From positions 1-23,000 of the IMG/VR virus record IMGVR_UViG_3300033141_001134: a stretch of DNA of 23,000 bases, one strand, 5' to 3'. This document shows positions 12,831-19,736 of the stretch, piece by piece. The DNA comes from a virus. The notes beneath the pieces were generated by a model. That model was not told where the DNA came from. It made no database searches and saw only the letters and a list, made by a program, of their open reading frames with translations. Position 1 is the first letter of the stretch. Each line of letters begins with the position of its first letter. A program made the position numbers and the translations under genes.

Positions 12831-13185
12831 AATTATCGGCACAGAGAGAAAGTTCGGCCAACGTCTGGTTAGATTCGAGGGCAGGGATGTCTGGTTGCGA
12901 GGCAAGGCATTTAAGTATTTGACAATTCTGGCGGCCGCAAGGGTGACAAATGACTGGTGGGTCGAAGTAGAAAAGTTCGATGTCAGCTACAATGTCAGCC
13001 GGAATATATATCGATTAAAGCAGGAGCTGAAGGCCGCCGGGATCTGTGACATCATTGAAAACGGTCGGTGGTGTGAAGTCGGGCGGGGATATTATCGCTT
13101 AAAAAATGTATCTCGCGTCAGATTAGACGACTCTTTGTCTGAAGATGCTGATATGGATATTAGGCTGGCAATGGCGGGGTTGTAA
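12820..13185 (+). CDS. Winged-helix DNA-binding protein (OmpR-type effector fold)
   Basis: This 121-residue protein starts at ATG 12820; ATG 12799 or TTG 12781 are possible earlier starts. The layout follows the Trans_reg_C winged helix: a short beta start (IGTERKFGQRLVRFEG), VWLRGKAFKYLTILAAARV, the recognition region YNVSRNIYRLKQELKAAGI, and the hairpin wing ending EVGRGYYRL, equal to the familiar G-x-GY-R-L. No receiver domain is present, so it is a stand-alone DNA binder. It may act as a middle or late gene regulator, as the terminase promoter lies downstream. Its stop overlaps the next frame by TAATG. Confidence 0.7.
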   Translation: MQIEIIGTERKFGQRLVRFEGRDVWLRGKAFKYLTILAAARVTNDWWVEVEKFDVSYNVSRNIYRLKQELKAAGICDIIENGRWCEVGRGYYRLKNVSRVRLDDSLSEDADMDIRLAMAGL

Positions 13186-13364
13186 TGGCAAACACCGGAA
13201 AAAAGTTGTTGACAAAATATGGCCGGGTGTCGATATTATTACTGACAACCCTGAGCCAGTATTTTTATTTCAAAAATATGGCCCGTAAGATGGGTGCTTG
13301 CGATCTACTGGTTGCAGGGTTGTCCACTCGTCGAGCGGGCCTATCATTTCGGAGGTTCCTATGA
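13185..13364 (+). CDS. Uncertain 59-residue open reading frame
   Basis: It opens MANTGKKLLTKYGRVSILLL, with a short hydrophobic stretch and a basic end (STRRAGLSFRRF). The ATG overlaps the previous stop, but there is no ribosome site. Its first 18 bases (ATGGCAAACACCGGAAAA) are identical to 4453-4470 inside the hypothetical gene at 4366, in the same frame. That may mean a recombined gene piece rather than a real gene. Confidence 0.35.
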   Translation: MANTGKKLLTKYGRVSILLLTTLSQYFYFKNMARKMGACDLLVAGLSTRRAGLSFRRFL

Positions 13365-13495
13365 CAACCCAGGAATCAAAATCAAACAATTATTATCTCC
13401 TGACAAGAGCGGAAGCCCTTCTGGTGAGTCTGTACCGGGATTTATCGGACAAGAAACAACAAAAAATAGATATGATAGCTTTGGGGGTAAAATAA
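13361..13495 (+). CDS. Small hypothetical protein
   Basis: This 44-residue protein starts MTTQESKSNNYYLLTRAEAL, at ATG 13361 behind GGAGG (13351-13355). It is helical (EALLVSLYRDLSDKKQQKID). It ends 1 nt before the replication initiator start and so belongs to its transcript. Its role is unknown. Confidence 0.6.
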   Translation: MTTQESKSNNYYLLTRAEALLVSLYRDLSDKKQQKIDMIALGVK

Positions 13496-13496
13496 T

Positions 13497-14360
13497 ATGG
13501 CTGGATACGGCAAAATTTATAAGAAACTTTGGACAAATCCGAAAATAATTAATTTACCGGACGCGGCTAAATTATTGTGGATTTACTTACTTAGCAGTCC
13601 CCACGCTAATTGTGTTGGGCTGTATAGAATAAGCCGTAATTATATCATAGCTGATCTCAAATGGGATGCCAAAAGGTTTGCCAAAGCCTTTGGCATCCTG
13701 CTTGGCAAAGGTTTGATAAGATATGATGAGTCGAGCGAAGTAATACTAATTCCGTCTTGGTTTGAATATAATGGATTGACGAGCAAAAACCAGCTAAAAA
13801 AGGCAAAGTCGGAGTTATCTGAGTTGCCGAAAACCAAACTGGCGCAAGAGTTTAATGCCATAGTGGATGCCTTACCGGATGGCATACCTTTTGTCAAAGC
13901 CCTTGCCATACCTTATGCCATACCTTATGGCATAGGTAACTCTGAAGCTGAAGCTGAAACTGAAGCTGAAACTGAAGCTGAAACTGAAGCTGAAACTGAA
14001 GCTGAAACTGTGCCTCCGGCGGAAAAAGATAAAATTCCGTATCAAGAAATTATTTCCCATTTGAATCAGGTGACCGGAAAACTTTTCCGACATAAAACTG
14101 AAGCAACTCGGAGGCTGATCCGGGCACGCTGGAGAGAAGGATTCAGGCTGGATGATTTCAAGAGAGTCCATGAGAACAAAGTTGCAGACGATTTCTTTAT
14201 AAAAAATTCCAATTTTCTTTGTCCCAGCACGCTCTATCGGCCGGGACATTTCGAAAAATATCTAAATGAGATACCGAGGACGACCCTATCTCCGGCGGCA
14301 ATAAAAACAGCCCAAAATATTAAAGCGGTTAAGGCGGAAATAATGGGGGAAAAGTTATGA
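13497..14360 (+). CDS. Phage replication initiator-like protein
   Basis: This 287-residue protein has an N-terminal winged-helix region (about 1-105): GYGKIYKKLWTNPKI, LPDAAKLLWIYLLSSPH, GLYRISRNYI, then LIRYDESSEVILIPSW. It is typical of phage replisome-organiser proteins that bind the origin. A low-complexity linker (about 149-171, alternating Glu/Ala/Thr) follows. The C-terminal domain (about 180-265) reads IISHLNQVTGKLFRHKTEAT, WREGFRLDDFKRV and STLYRPGHFEKYLNE, matching the conserved phage C-terminal module (LN...TG..F, then L.P.TL....FE.YLN). The linker DNA contains iteron-like repeats, as in lambda O. It overlaps the partner gene by 4 nt (ATGA). Confidence 0.85.
   Translation: MAGYGKIYKKLWTNPKIINLPDAAKLLWIYLLSSPHANCVGLYRISRNYIIADLKWDAKRFAKAFGILLGKGLIRYDESSEVILIPSWFEYNGLTSKNQLKKAKSELSELPKTKLAQEFNAIVDALPDGIPFVKALAIPYAIPYGIGNSEAEAETEAETEAETEAETEAETVPPAEKDKIPYQEIISHLNQVTGKLFRHKTEATRRLIRARWREGFRLDDFKRVHENKVADDFFIKNSNFLCPSTLYRPGHFEKYLNEIPRTTLSPAAIKTAQNIKAVKAEIMGEKL
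13881..14009 (+). repeat. Iteron-like repeats inside the initiator gene, candidate origin
   Basis: Two exact tandem 12-mers, GCCATACCTTAT, lie at 13905-13916 and 13917-13928, with a diverged copy GGCATACCTTTT at 13881. They overlap an 8-bp inverted repeat, TATGCCAT-ACCTT-ATGGCATA (13914-13934). Five exact copies of GAAGCTGAAACT follow, from 13950 to 14009, preceded by GAAGCT at 13944. In lambda the origin lies within gene O as initiator-bound iterons, so this is the best candidate origin in the window. Codon repetition alone could also explain the second set, since it encodes Glu-Ala-Glu-Thr. Confidence 0.5.
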
Positions 14361-15013
14361 ATGACGCAGACTTTGCACAATTTTCTGAAATGCTTTTGGC
14401 TATGGCTGAGATTTACAACAAGGAATTATCAGGGCCAACAATCAAGCTTTATTGGCAAATATTAAAACCATACCCGATTGAAAAAATAACCATAGCGGCT
14501 CAAAACATATTGACCAGACGAAAGTATTCAACATTTCCTCTGCCTGCTGATTTTATCGAGTATATCAATCCACAGGCGAGCCTCGAAGAAAGAGCCTCGG
14601 TTGCGGTTGAATTGGTCCTTGATAAAATGGAATTTAAGGGAAGTTGGTATTCTGTATCATTTGAAGACAAATTAATCCACGCTACAATAGAGAGACTTGG
14701 GGGATGGATAAAGTTATGCGCCGAGGTTAGGCAAATGCAATCAAAAGAATTGCCATTCTGGAAGCGGGATTTTATTCGGTTGTATTCAGCGTTGGCAAAA
14801 ATGCCGAATTTGGAGAGTCCAGGGTCACGTCTGATTGGACGATGTGAGGCGGACAATATTGCGAGGGGCTATTTGAATCCGGAGACGATGATTTTAACCC
14901 TGCCAAACAGCGACCCTGTTAAGATCGGTTTTGATGGTGTAACCCCCGAAAAGCAAAATCAACTTGAATATATCCGGTCAGAGAGAAAAATTAACCAAAT
15001 GGAAAAAAGCTAA
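14357..15013 (+). CDS. DUF6475-like replication partner (possible helicase loader)
   Basis: The product is 218 residues. The N-terminal half reads FAQFSEMLLAMAEIYNKELS, IKLYWQILKPYPIEKI, AAQNILTRRKYSTFPLPADF, the pattern of DUF6475 proteins (F...M..LAE.Y.KELS...L.LYW..L..Y....) found next to phage replication initiators. The C-terminal half includes GGWIKLCAEVRQMQ and FWKRDFIRLYSALAK. No Walker motif is seen, so it is not a DnaC-type ATPase. A loader or adaptor function is inferred from its place after the initiator, as with lambda O and P. It overlaps the initiator gene by 4 nt. Confidence 0.7.
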   Translation: MNDADFAQFSEMLLAMAEIYNKELSGPTIKLYWQILKPYPIEKITIAAQNILTRRKYSTFPLPADFIEYINPQASLEERASVAVELVLDKMEFKGSWYSVSFEDKLIHATIERLGGWIKLCAEVRQMQSKELPFWKRDFIRLYSALAKMPNLESPGSRLIGRCEADNIARGYLNPETMILTLPNSDPVKIGFDGVTPEKQNQLEYIRSERKINQMEKS

Positions 15014-15037
15014 AACCAAAAAAAATAAAGATTGTTG

Positions 15038-15067
15038 TTGACAAAGTATTCAGCAATTTGCTTTATA
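15038..15067 (+). promoter_or_regulatory. Putative promoter before the terminase genes
   Basis: A perfect TTGACA (15038-15043) is followed after 18 nt by TTTATA (15062-15067). It lies in the 126-nt gap between replication and packaging genes, the usual place of a late promoter. Downstream, at 15097-15118, is a strong inverted repeat. Confidence 0.55.
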
Positions 15068-15096
15068 GCGTCAGGAGATGATATTTTTTTGACCGG

Positions 15097-15118
15097 AAAT
15101 ACCAGAAAGCTGGTATTT
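15097..15118 (+). promoter_or_regulatory. Perfect hairpin/palindrome AAATACCAG-AAAG-CTGGTATTT
   Basis: Nine-bp arms with a 4-nt loop lie between the putative promoter and the terminase start. The left part, AAATACCAGAAA, recurs exactly at 19708-19719, just before the protease-capsid gene. It may be an operator, or an RNA stem that tunes late translation. It is not followed by a clean T-run, so termination is less likely. Confidence 0.5.
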
Positions 15119-15139
15119 TAGCTTTGGGAGGCTTTTAAG

Positions 15140-15610
15140 TTGGCTCTGACTTCGAACAAATTATCCAAAAAGGCTAAACGTCTTGTTGTCCAAATGCTTG
15201 CCGAAGATGCTACTTATTCAGAAATAGTCGAAGCAGTAAAAGCTCAATTCAAAATCAGGATATCAAGTGCCAACGTTGGATTTTATAACGGCCACAGGGC
15301 TGATGAAATCCGGGATCTGCGCAAGCAATACTATGACAATCTAATTGAGGAATTTCCGTTAACGGCAAAGGGTTGTCGGATAAGAGAAATTGTTAATGAT
15401 TATAAAAAAGCCAAAAGCGGATTTTTGAGAAGCAGGCTCCGTGAAGAATTACGGAAGGAAATCGGAGAAGATGTCAAAACCCTTGCAGACGCTATGGCTA
15501 AGTCTGGTGGTGATAATATTGTCAACATCGGCATCACAGGCGACGCCGACCGTCTTATCGAAGAGTCAGCGGCTATTCTTGGCCTCGAGCGCACAGAAGA
15601 TAGAATGTGA
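15140..15610 (+). CDS. terS: Terminase small subunit
   Basis: This 156-residue protein would recognise the packaging site on phage DNA and deliver it to the large subunit. The N-terminal region (about 1-50) has helix-turn-helix character (SKKAKRLVVQMLAEDATYSEIVEAVKAQF) and is followed by long charged helices (about 60-125) typical of the oligomerising core; the end is short and acidic. The start is TTG 15140, with GGGAGG 8 nt upstream. Location before an unmistakable large subunit, and overlapping it, is the main evidence; the sequence itself is only broadly TerS-like. Confidence 0.75.
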   Translation: MALTSNKLSKKAKRLVVQMLAEDATYSEIVEAVKAQFKIRISSANVGFYNGHRADEIRDLRKQYYDNLIEEFPLTAKGCRIREIVNDYKKAKSGFLRSRLREELRKEIGEDVKTLADAMAKSGGDNIVNIGITGDADRLIEESAAILGLERTEDRM

Positions 15611-17186
15611 ATGGCCTGAGCTGGCGATTGCCCTCTACCATCACCGCAATACTCTTGGCGAGCCCATGATGTTTGCCCGGCCGGGCAGGCGGTGGGCTAT
15701 TCCGCTTTACAAAGATAAAGCCCATACCATAATCGTGATGAAGTCGGTCCAGTGCGGTGTGACTGAATGGCTGATCGTCAAAATGGCCGCATCAGTCTGG
15801 CAGGGGAAATCGATTTTATACGCCTTACCAACGCAAGATATTCGCAATGATTTTGTCAATAACCGTATTGATCCGCTCTTTTCCGATGTTGAATTTTACG
15901 CCAGAATGTCAACCCGGACTGATAACACCGGACTCAAGAAATTCAAGACAGGCGGCGGCGTGAAGTTTGTCGGCTCGCAGACGAGGACGGTATTCCGAGA
16001 ATATCCAGCTCAGATATTTATCGCCGATGAATACGACATCTGCGACATGAGCAATATAAATTATGGGATGGACCGTCTCGCCGCCGCTAAGGCATTGACC
16101 GGAGTCGAACCATATGTCTATTTCGTCAGTAACCCCTCCGTGGCCGGCTTTGGCATTGCCGAGAAATTTGACCAGTCGGATAAAAAATACTGGCATGTTA
16201 AATGCCCGCATTGTAACGAATGGCAGACGATTGACTGGTTCAAAAACATAGTCCGCCAGACTGACGACAATACATTCTCACTGCGAGACCTTACGCATAA
16301 TCCCTCCAACGGAAGCGGTGGAGAGCCTTGTGCTTTTTGCCGCTTCTGCAATAAGCAAATAGACAGACTTAGCCGGGGCGAATGGGTCGCCGAATATCCA
16401 GACAGGGACGTCTCCGGCTACCAAATATCGAGCTTATTCACCGACCAATTAACAATCACCTGGTTGTGGGATTATTTTACTCAGGGATTGCGTAATGCAA
16501 CCGTCATGCAACAATTTTGGAATTCATATCTTGGTCTGCCTTATTCTGGAGAAGGCGATAAAATCACGTATGATGTTCTGGCGGCCTGTTCCGGCAATTA
16601 CAAGATGCCGGCAACGGCCAAAGCAACAGTTGCAGGCATTGACGTTGGCAAGGTATTCCATCTGGTAGTTTCTTCTTTGCAGTCGGGAAAAATCCGGGAC
16701 GAATATATCGGCACTTGCCCTGACGTCCCGGATCTCCTTAAAAAGCTAAAGCAATATGGAGTTAACCGGTATATTATTGATGCAGGCCCTGAATTGCATA
16801 CCGCCAAAGCCATTATCAAAAAACACCCGGGCGGTTTTCTGTGCCGGTATAACACGAGCGAAAGTCCAAAAGGCCAGAAGATTGACCTGAAGGAACGAGT
16901 TATCACGCCCAACCGGACGGAGTCGATTGACAAAATGGTGGCGGCTTATATGGATAAGCTGATAATGATACCGGCCAGTTGGCACACGATATCAAATGGC
17001 GATTATGCGTCTCAAATGATGGCGCCGACCCGAATACTCGATGATAAGCGGCGCCCCCCGGTCTTTGTCTGGGATGAGGGCAGTCAGGCCGATCACTTTT
17101 TACATGGCGGCCGAGATGATGGGATTCTCAAGCAGACCATTTGGCGGGATGATAATTTAACCTTGTGGGCAAGAACAAGAGCATGA
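15471..17186 (+). CDS. terL: Terminase large subunit, GpA-like
   Basis: This packaging motor has an ATPase that pumps DNA into the prohead and a nuclease that cuts it. Counted from ATG 15471 (571 residues), there is a deviant Walker A (KSVQCGVT, 91-98, with the lysine at its start as in lambda gpA), Walker B IFIADE (183-188), and a zinc-like cluster C245/C248 with C287/C290/C293. The RNase H-like nuclease has Asp391 (AGIDVG), Asp437 (IIDAG) and Asp541-His542 (ADHFLHG). The protein is intact and of normal length. The start is uncertain: ATG 15471 has GGAG 3 nt upstream but overlaps terS by 140 nt; TTG 15519 or 15579 would reduce the overlap. The portal gene follows. Confidence 0.93.
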   Translation: MSKPLQTLWLSLVVIILSTSASQATPTVLSKSQRLFLASSAQKIECEWPELAIALYHHRNTLGEPMMFARPGRRWAIPLYKDKAHTIIVMKSVQCGVTEWLIVKMAASVWQGKSILYALPTQDIRNDFVNNRIDPLFSDVEFYARMSTRTDNTGLKKFKTGGGVKFVGSQTRTVFREYPAQIFIADEYDICDMSNINYGMDRLAAAKALTGVEPYVYFVSNPSVAGFGIAEKFDQSDKKYWHVKCPHCNEWQTIDWFKNIVRQTDDNTFSLRDLTHNPSNGSGGEPCAFCRFCNKQIDRLSRGEWVAEYPDRDVSGYQISSLFTDQLTITWLWDYFTQGLRNATVMQQFWNSYLGLPYSGEGDKITYDVLAACSGNYKMPATAKATVAGIDVGKVFHLVVSSLQSGKIRDEYIGTCPDVPDLLKKLKQYGVNRYIIDAGPELHTAKAIIKKHPGGFLCRYNTSESPKGQKIDLKERVITPNRTESIDKMVAAYMDKLIMIPASWHTISNGDYASQMMAPTRILDDKRRPPVFVWDEGSQADHFLHGGRDDGILKQTIWRDDNLTLWARTRA

Positions 17187-17237
17187 GAGCTGAGACATAA
17201 AATAAAAGGCATAAGGAAATGGCTGGCGAGAGTTATA

Positions 17238-18113
17238 TTGGGCAGGGAAGCCCTCAAGGCTCTCAGTTTTCCCCTTACAAGACAGGCCGATACTGACGCT
17301 AATATCATATACATGCCGAATGACGCCGAGGCCGAAACCAAGGCCGAACGCGCCGATTCTAACATTGCGACTTGTGTTCGACTAATTACAAACGCTCTGT
17401 CATGGCTACCGCTTGATGTCATGTCAGTCGATTACAATGACAAAGGTGACATCGAATACGAAAAGGAGCCGGATCATCCCGCGGCCCTGGTGCTTAATAA
17501 GCCTAATCCAATAATGACACGGCAGGAAATAGTCTCCTATATTGTTGAATCATGGATTTTGTCCGGCCGGGGAATAGTCAACATCGACAAAGAAGGGGAT
17601 GTCATAAACCTCTGGCCGATACAACCGTGGCGCATCGAAATTGAAAAAGAAAAGAACGCTCTATTCATGCCAACGGGTTATGTTCTTGACCGTGATTCAG
17701 GCCATGAACACAAATTCAAACTTGAAGAAATAATCTTTGTCAAGAATTTCAACATCCTCGATCTATATTATGGTCGGTCACATGTCGAGCCGCTTCGCCG
17801 ACAGATACTCATGGATTATTACTCCGAAACCTACAATAAAAACTATTTCAAAAATAACGCTACTCCGGGGAGTATGTTTGTCCCGGAGTTTGATTTCAAT
17901 GAAGAGGCCGCCAAGCAGTTCCGAAAAAACTGGAACAAAATGAACCGTGGAGTGGACAAGGCTTTTGGTTTCCTGGTCGCCCCGCAAAAAGGTGACCTTA
18001 AAACAATAGCTCAACCGCTGGATGATGCGGCCTTCATGCAAATGAGTCGTGCAAACCGGGAAAAAATATTTGGCCTGTTTGGCCTCCCGCCTTCACTCGG
18101 GCAAATCATATAG
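17238..18113 (+). CDS. Portal protein, main part (frame ends early)
   Basis: Portal forms the ring through which DNA enters and leaves the head. This 291-codon piece has the HK97/SPP1-type core: RADSNIATCVRLITNALSWL, then KPNPIMTRQEIVSYIVESWI, ILSGRGIVNID, FNILDLYYGRSHVEPLR, NNATPGSMFV, and REKIFGLFGLPPSLG near the end. Two things are odd. The coding frame extends upstream to 17187 (LRHKIKGIRKWLARVIL reads as a true N-terminus), but no standard start opens it. ATG 17183, overlapping the terminase stop, is one frame away; TTG 17238 is the first usable start in frame. At 18111 a TAG stops the frame just after the conserved PP motif, and the remainder continues in another frame. Confidence 0.85.
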   Translation: MGREALKALSFPLTRQADTDANIIYMPNDAEAETKAERADSNIATCVRLITNALSWLPLDVMSVDYNDKGDIEYEKEPDHPAALVLNKPNPIMTRQEIVSYIVESWILSGRGIVNIDKEGDVINLWPIQPWRIEIEKEKNALFMPTGYVLDRDSGHEHKFKLEEIIFVKNFNILDLYYGRSHVEPLRRQILMDYYSETYNKNYFKNNATPGSMFVPEFDFNEEAAKQFRKNWNKMNRGVDKAFGFLVAPQKGDLKTIAQPLDDAAFMQMSRANREKIFGLFGLPPSLGQII

Positions 18114-18373
18114 CTCTGGCGCTTACCCGGCAATTCCTGTGGCGACATTATGATGAACAGCATGTATTCAAATATGATTTCTCGAATGTTGAAGCTCTCC
18201 AGTCGGATAAACTCAAAGAAGCACAAAAATATAAAATTGCCTGTGGCGGTCCATGGATGACGGTTAATGAAGTCAGAGCAAAACAGGGACTCGAAGAGCT
18301 TGAAGGCGGGGACGAAATCAGATCCGGTCAAATTATATATCAGGGGGAGGGGTCCGAAAAACTCTCGCTATAA
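18101..18373 (+). pseudogene. Portal protein C-terminal part, out of frame
   Basis: Reading frame two, from 18101 to the TAA at 18371-18373, encodes ANHIALALTRQFLWRHYDEQ, then VFKYDFSNVEALQSD, WMTVNEVRAKQGLEELEGGD. These are hallmarks of portal C-termini (an LN/LTRQF helix, F.FDFS..E, G..T.NEVR...GL). No start codon with a ribosome site precedes it. Between the PP motif and LTRQF the family normally has about 35-40 residues; here only about 17 can be placed. A small deletion that also changed frame fits best. A programmed shift is unlikely, since no slippery sequence is seen. Confidence 0.8.
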
Positions 18374-19154
18374 ATATTGGAAGGCTGTTGATGATTTCAG
18401 AGAATCAAAAGAGCGGGGATTTTCGAAGATCATGCGCTCATTCTTCAAACAGCAGGCCGCCCGAGTCCTGGAGGGATTGTCGAATATCACCGGCAAGGGT
18501 GCGCTTATGAGGTATGGCATTCATAAGGTTTATTGGGGCATGAAAGATGATGACCTACCAGATGATGTCAGACAGATATTTGATATGTCGGCGGAAAACC
18601 AGGCTCTTGGTGAGGTAACCGAACCATATATCAAGAGAGTAATCAAAGAATCAGGGGATAGAGTATTCGACGAATTGATGATTGAGAATTCTTTTGATGT
18701 CGAAAATCCGATGGTCCAGGACGCCATTGATAATCTGAAAACCAAGATCAAGGGCATAAACGAAACCAGTTATCAGCGGATAAAGAATCTCCTGAGTGAA
18801 GGATATGCCGAGAACTGGTCGCTCGGTGACTTTGAACGAGAAATCCGAAGCCTATATAAGAATTTCGCGGAAAACAGAATACCGGCCATTGCCAGAACGG
18901 AAACTCTGAAGGCCGTCAATGGCGGGACTATGTATGCCTATAATCAAGGCAGAGTTGAAAAAAAGGAATGGATTGCAAGCATGGACGCCAACACCAGAGA
19001 CACTCATGCAGTTCTCGATGGTGAAGTCGTTGGCGTCAATGATACGTTCAATCGCGGGTCCGTGCCAATGAAATATCCGGGCGATCCGAATGCGCCCGCG
19101 TCTGAAGTTGTAAACTGTCGCTGTGCAATAATGCCAGTAATAGAGGATGATTAA
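18267..19154 (+). CDS. Head morphogenesis protein, MuF/SPP1 gp7-like
   Basis: This minor head protein, up to 295 residues long, is packaged with or attached to the portal. The sequence begins in frame near 18267 (ATG), inside the portal tail; the region from SRYKYWKAVDDFRESKERGF (about 33-52) onward is convincing. A long helical stretch leads to the MuF core: AIARTETLKAVNGGTMYAYN, EWIASMDANTRDTHAVLDGE, and the signature NCRC (about 283-286). The true start is unclear. ATG 18267 lacks a good ribosome site, ATG 18432 would lose plausible coding, and a strong GGGGGAGGGG at 18345-18354 has no normal start behind it. Related phages sometimes fuse portal and MuF, so a third frame break is possible. 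Confidence 0.85.
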   Translation: MKSEQNRDSKSLKAGTKSDPVKLYIRGRGPKNSRYKYWKAVDDFRESKERGFSKIMRSFFKQQAARVLEGLSNITGKGALMRYGIHKVYWGMKDDDLPDDVRQIFDMSAENQALGEVTEPYIKRVIKESGDRVFDELMIENSFDVENPMVQDAIDNLKTKIKGINETSYQRIKNLLSEGYAENWSLGDFEREIRSLYKNFAENRIPAIARTETLKAVNGGTMYAYNQGRVEKKEWIASMDANTRDTHAVLDGEVVGVNDTFNRGSVPMKYPGDPNAPASEVVNCRCAIMPVIEDD

Positions 19155-19180
19155 CAATGGGGCGGGAAGGAATTACAAAA

Positions 19181-19693
19181 ATGAGCAAGAAAATGAAATC
19201 GCTCGCGTTTGTATTTGTCGTGGTGATATTTGCCTCATTTGTTTGCGGGGATATCACTATGGCGGGCGAAAAACCGAAGGGGCAATCAATGTCGGGCAGT
19301 GCGACATTCGATTACACCTTGTCGTCCACTGCAACCAAACGGGACACCTCAAGTGCAATGTGGAAGTTCACCAGTCTGGCTGATTACAGCACTATCAAGG
19401 GCCGTATGTATGCCGGATTTTACACGATGGACTCGGCGGGAGTGGATACAGCCAAAGATACCATTTATGTATATGCCTATTCAAATTCGAATACGGGCTG
19501 GTTTTCCGACCGCCTGGTATTTACCGATACTATCGTCCCGGTGGATTCGACATACGAGGAAATCAGTTGGGATTTGTCCGACTCGACCGTTTACGATTAC
19601 ATACAATGGAAAATCGTGACGAATGTCAATGATGCCGCACCGGTCGGCGCCATCTGGAAATGTAAGGTGTATATCGAGCAATATGCAAAGTAA
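19181..19693 (+). CDS. Exported beta-rich protein inside the head gene cluster
   Basis: This protein has about 170 residues. A classical signal sequence starts it: MSKKMKSLAFVFVVVIFASF (basic start, long hydrophobic core), with cleavage probably before or near MAGEKP. The mature part is Ser/Thr/Asp/Tyr-rich with alternating strands (SGSATFDYTLSSTATKRDTS; IYVYAYSNSN; KCKVYIEQYAK), probably a beta-sandwich. A start at ATG 19181 has AAGGAA 8 nt upstream; ATG 19157 is an alternative. The Cys near the signal end (SFVCG) does not fit a good lipobox. An exported product between MuF and capsid genes is unusual; it could be a cargo (moron) gene modifying the host surface, or a virion protein with a misleading start. 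Confidence 0.7.
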   Translation: MSKKMKSLAFVFVVVIFASFVCGDITMAGEKPKGQSMSGSATFDYTLSSTATKRDTSSAMWKFTSLADYSTIKGRMYAGFYTMDSAGVDTAKDTIYVYAYSNSNTGWFSDRLVFTDTIVPVDSTYEEISWDLSDSTVYDYIQWKIVTNVNDAAPVGAIWKCKVYIEQYAK

Positions 19694-19736
19694 ATTTTTA
19701 TGCTTGAAAATACCAGAAAACCAGTAAGGCGGTTGT

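Noticed and set aside
13944-14009. CRISPR-like tandem repeats
   Set aside because: The 12-bp units are directly adjacent with no spacers and lie in a coding frame, so they are not a CRISPR array.
13872-14249. Leftward frame with long Phe-Ser repeats
   Set aside because: A mirror of the GAAGCTGAAACT repeats in the initiator gene, not a separate protein.
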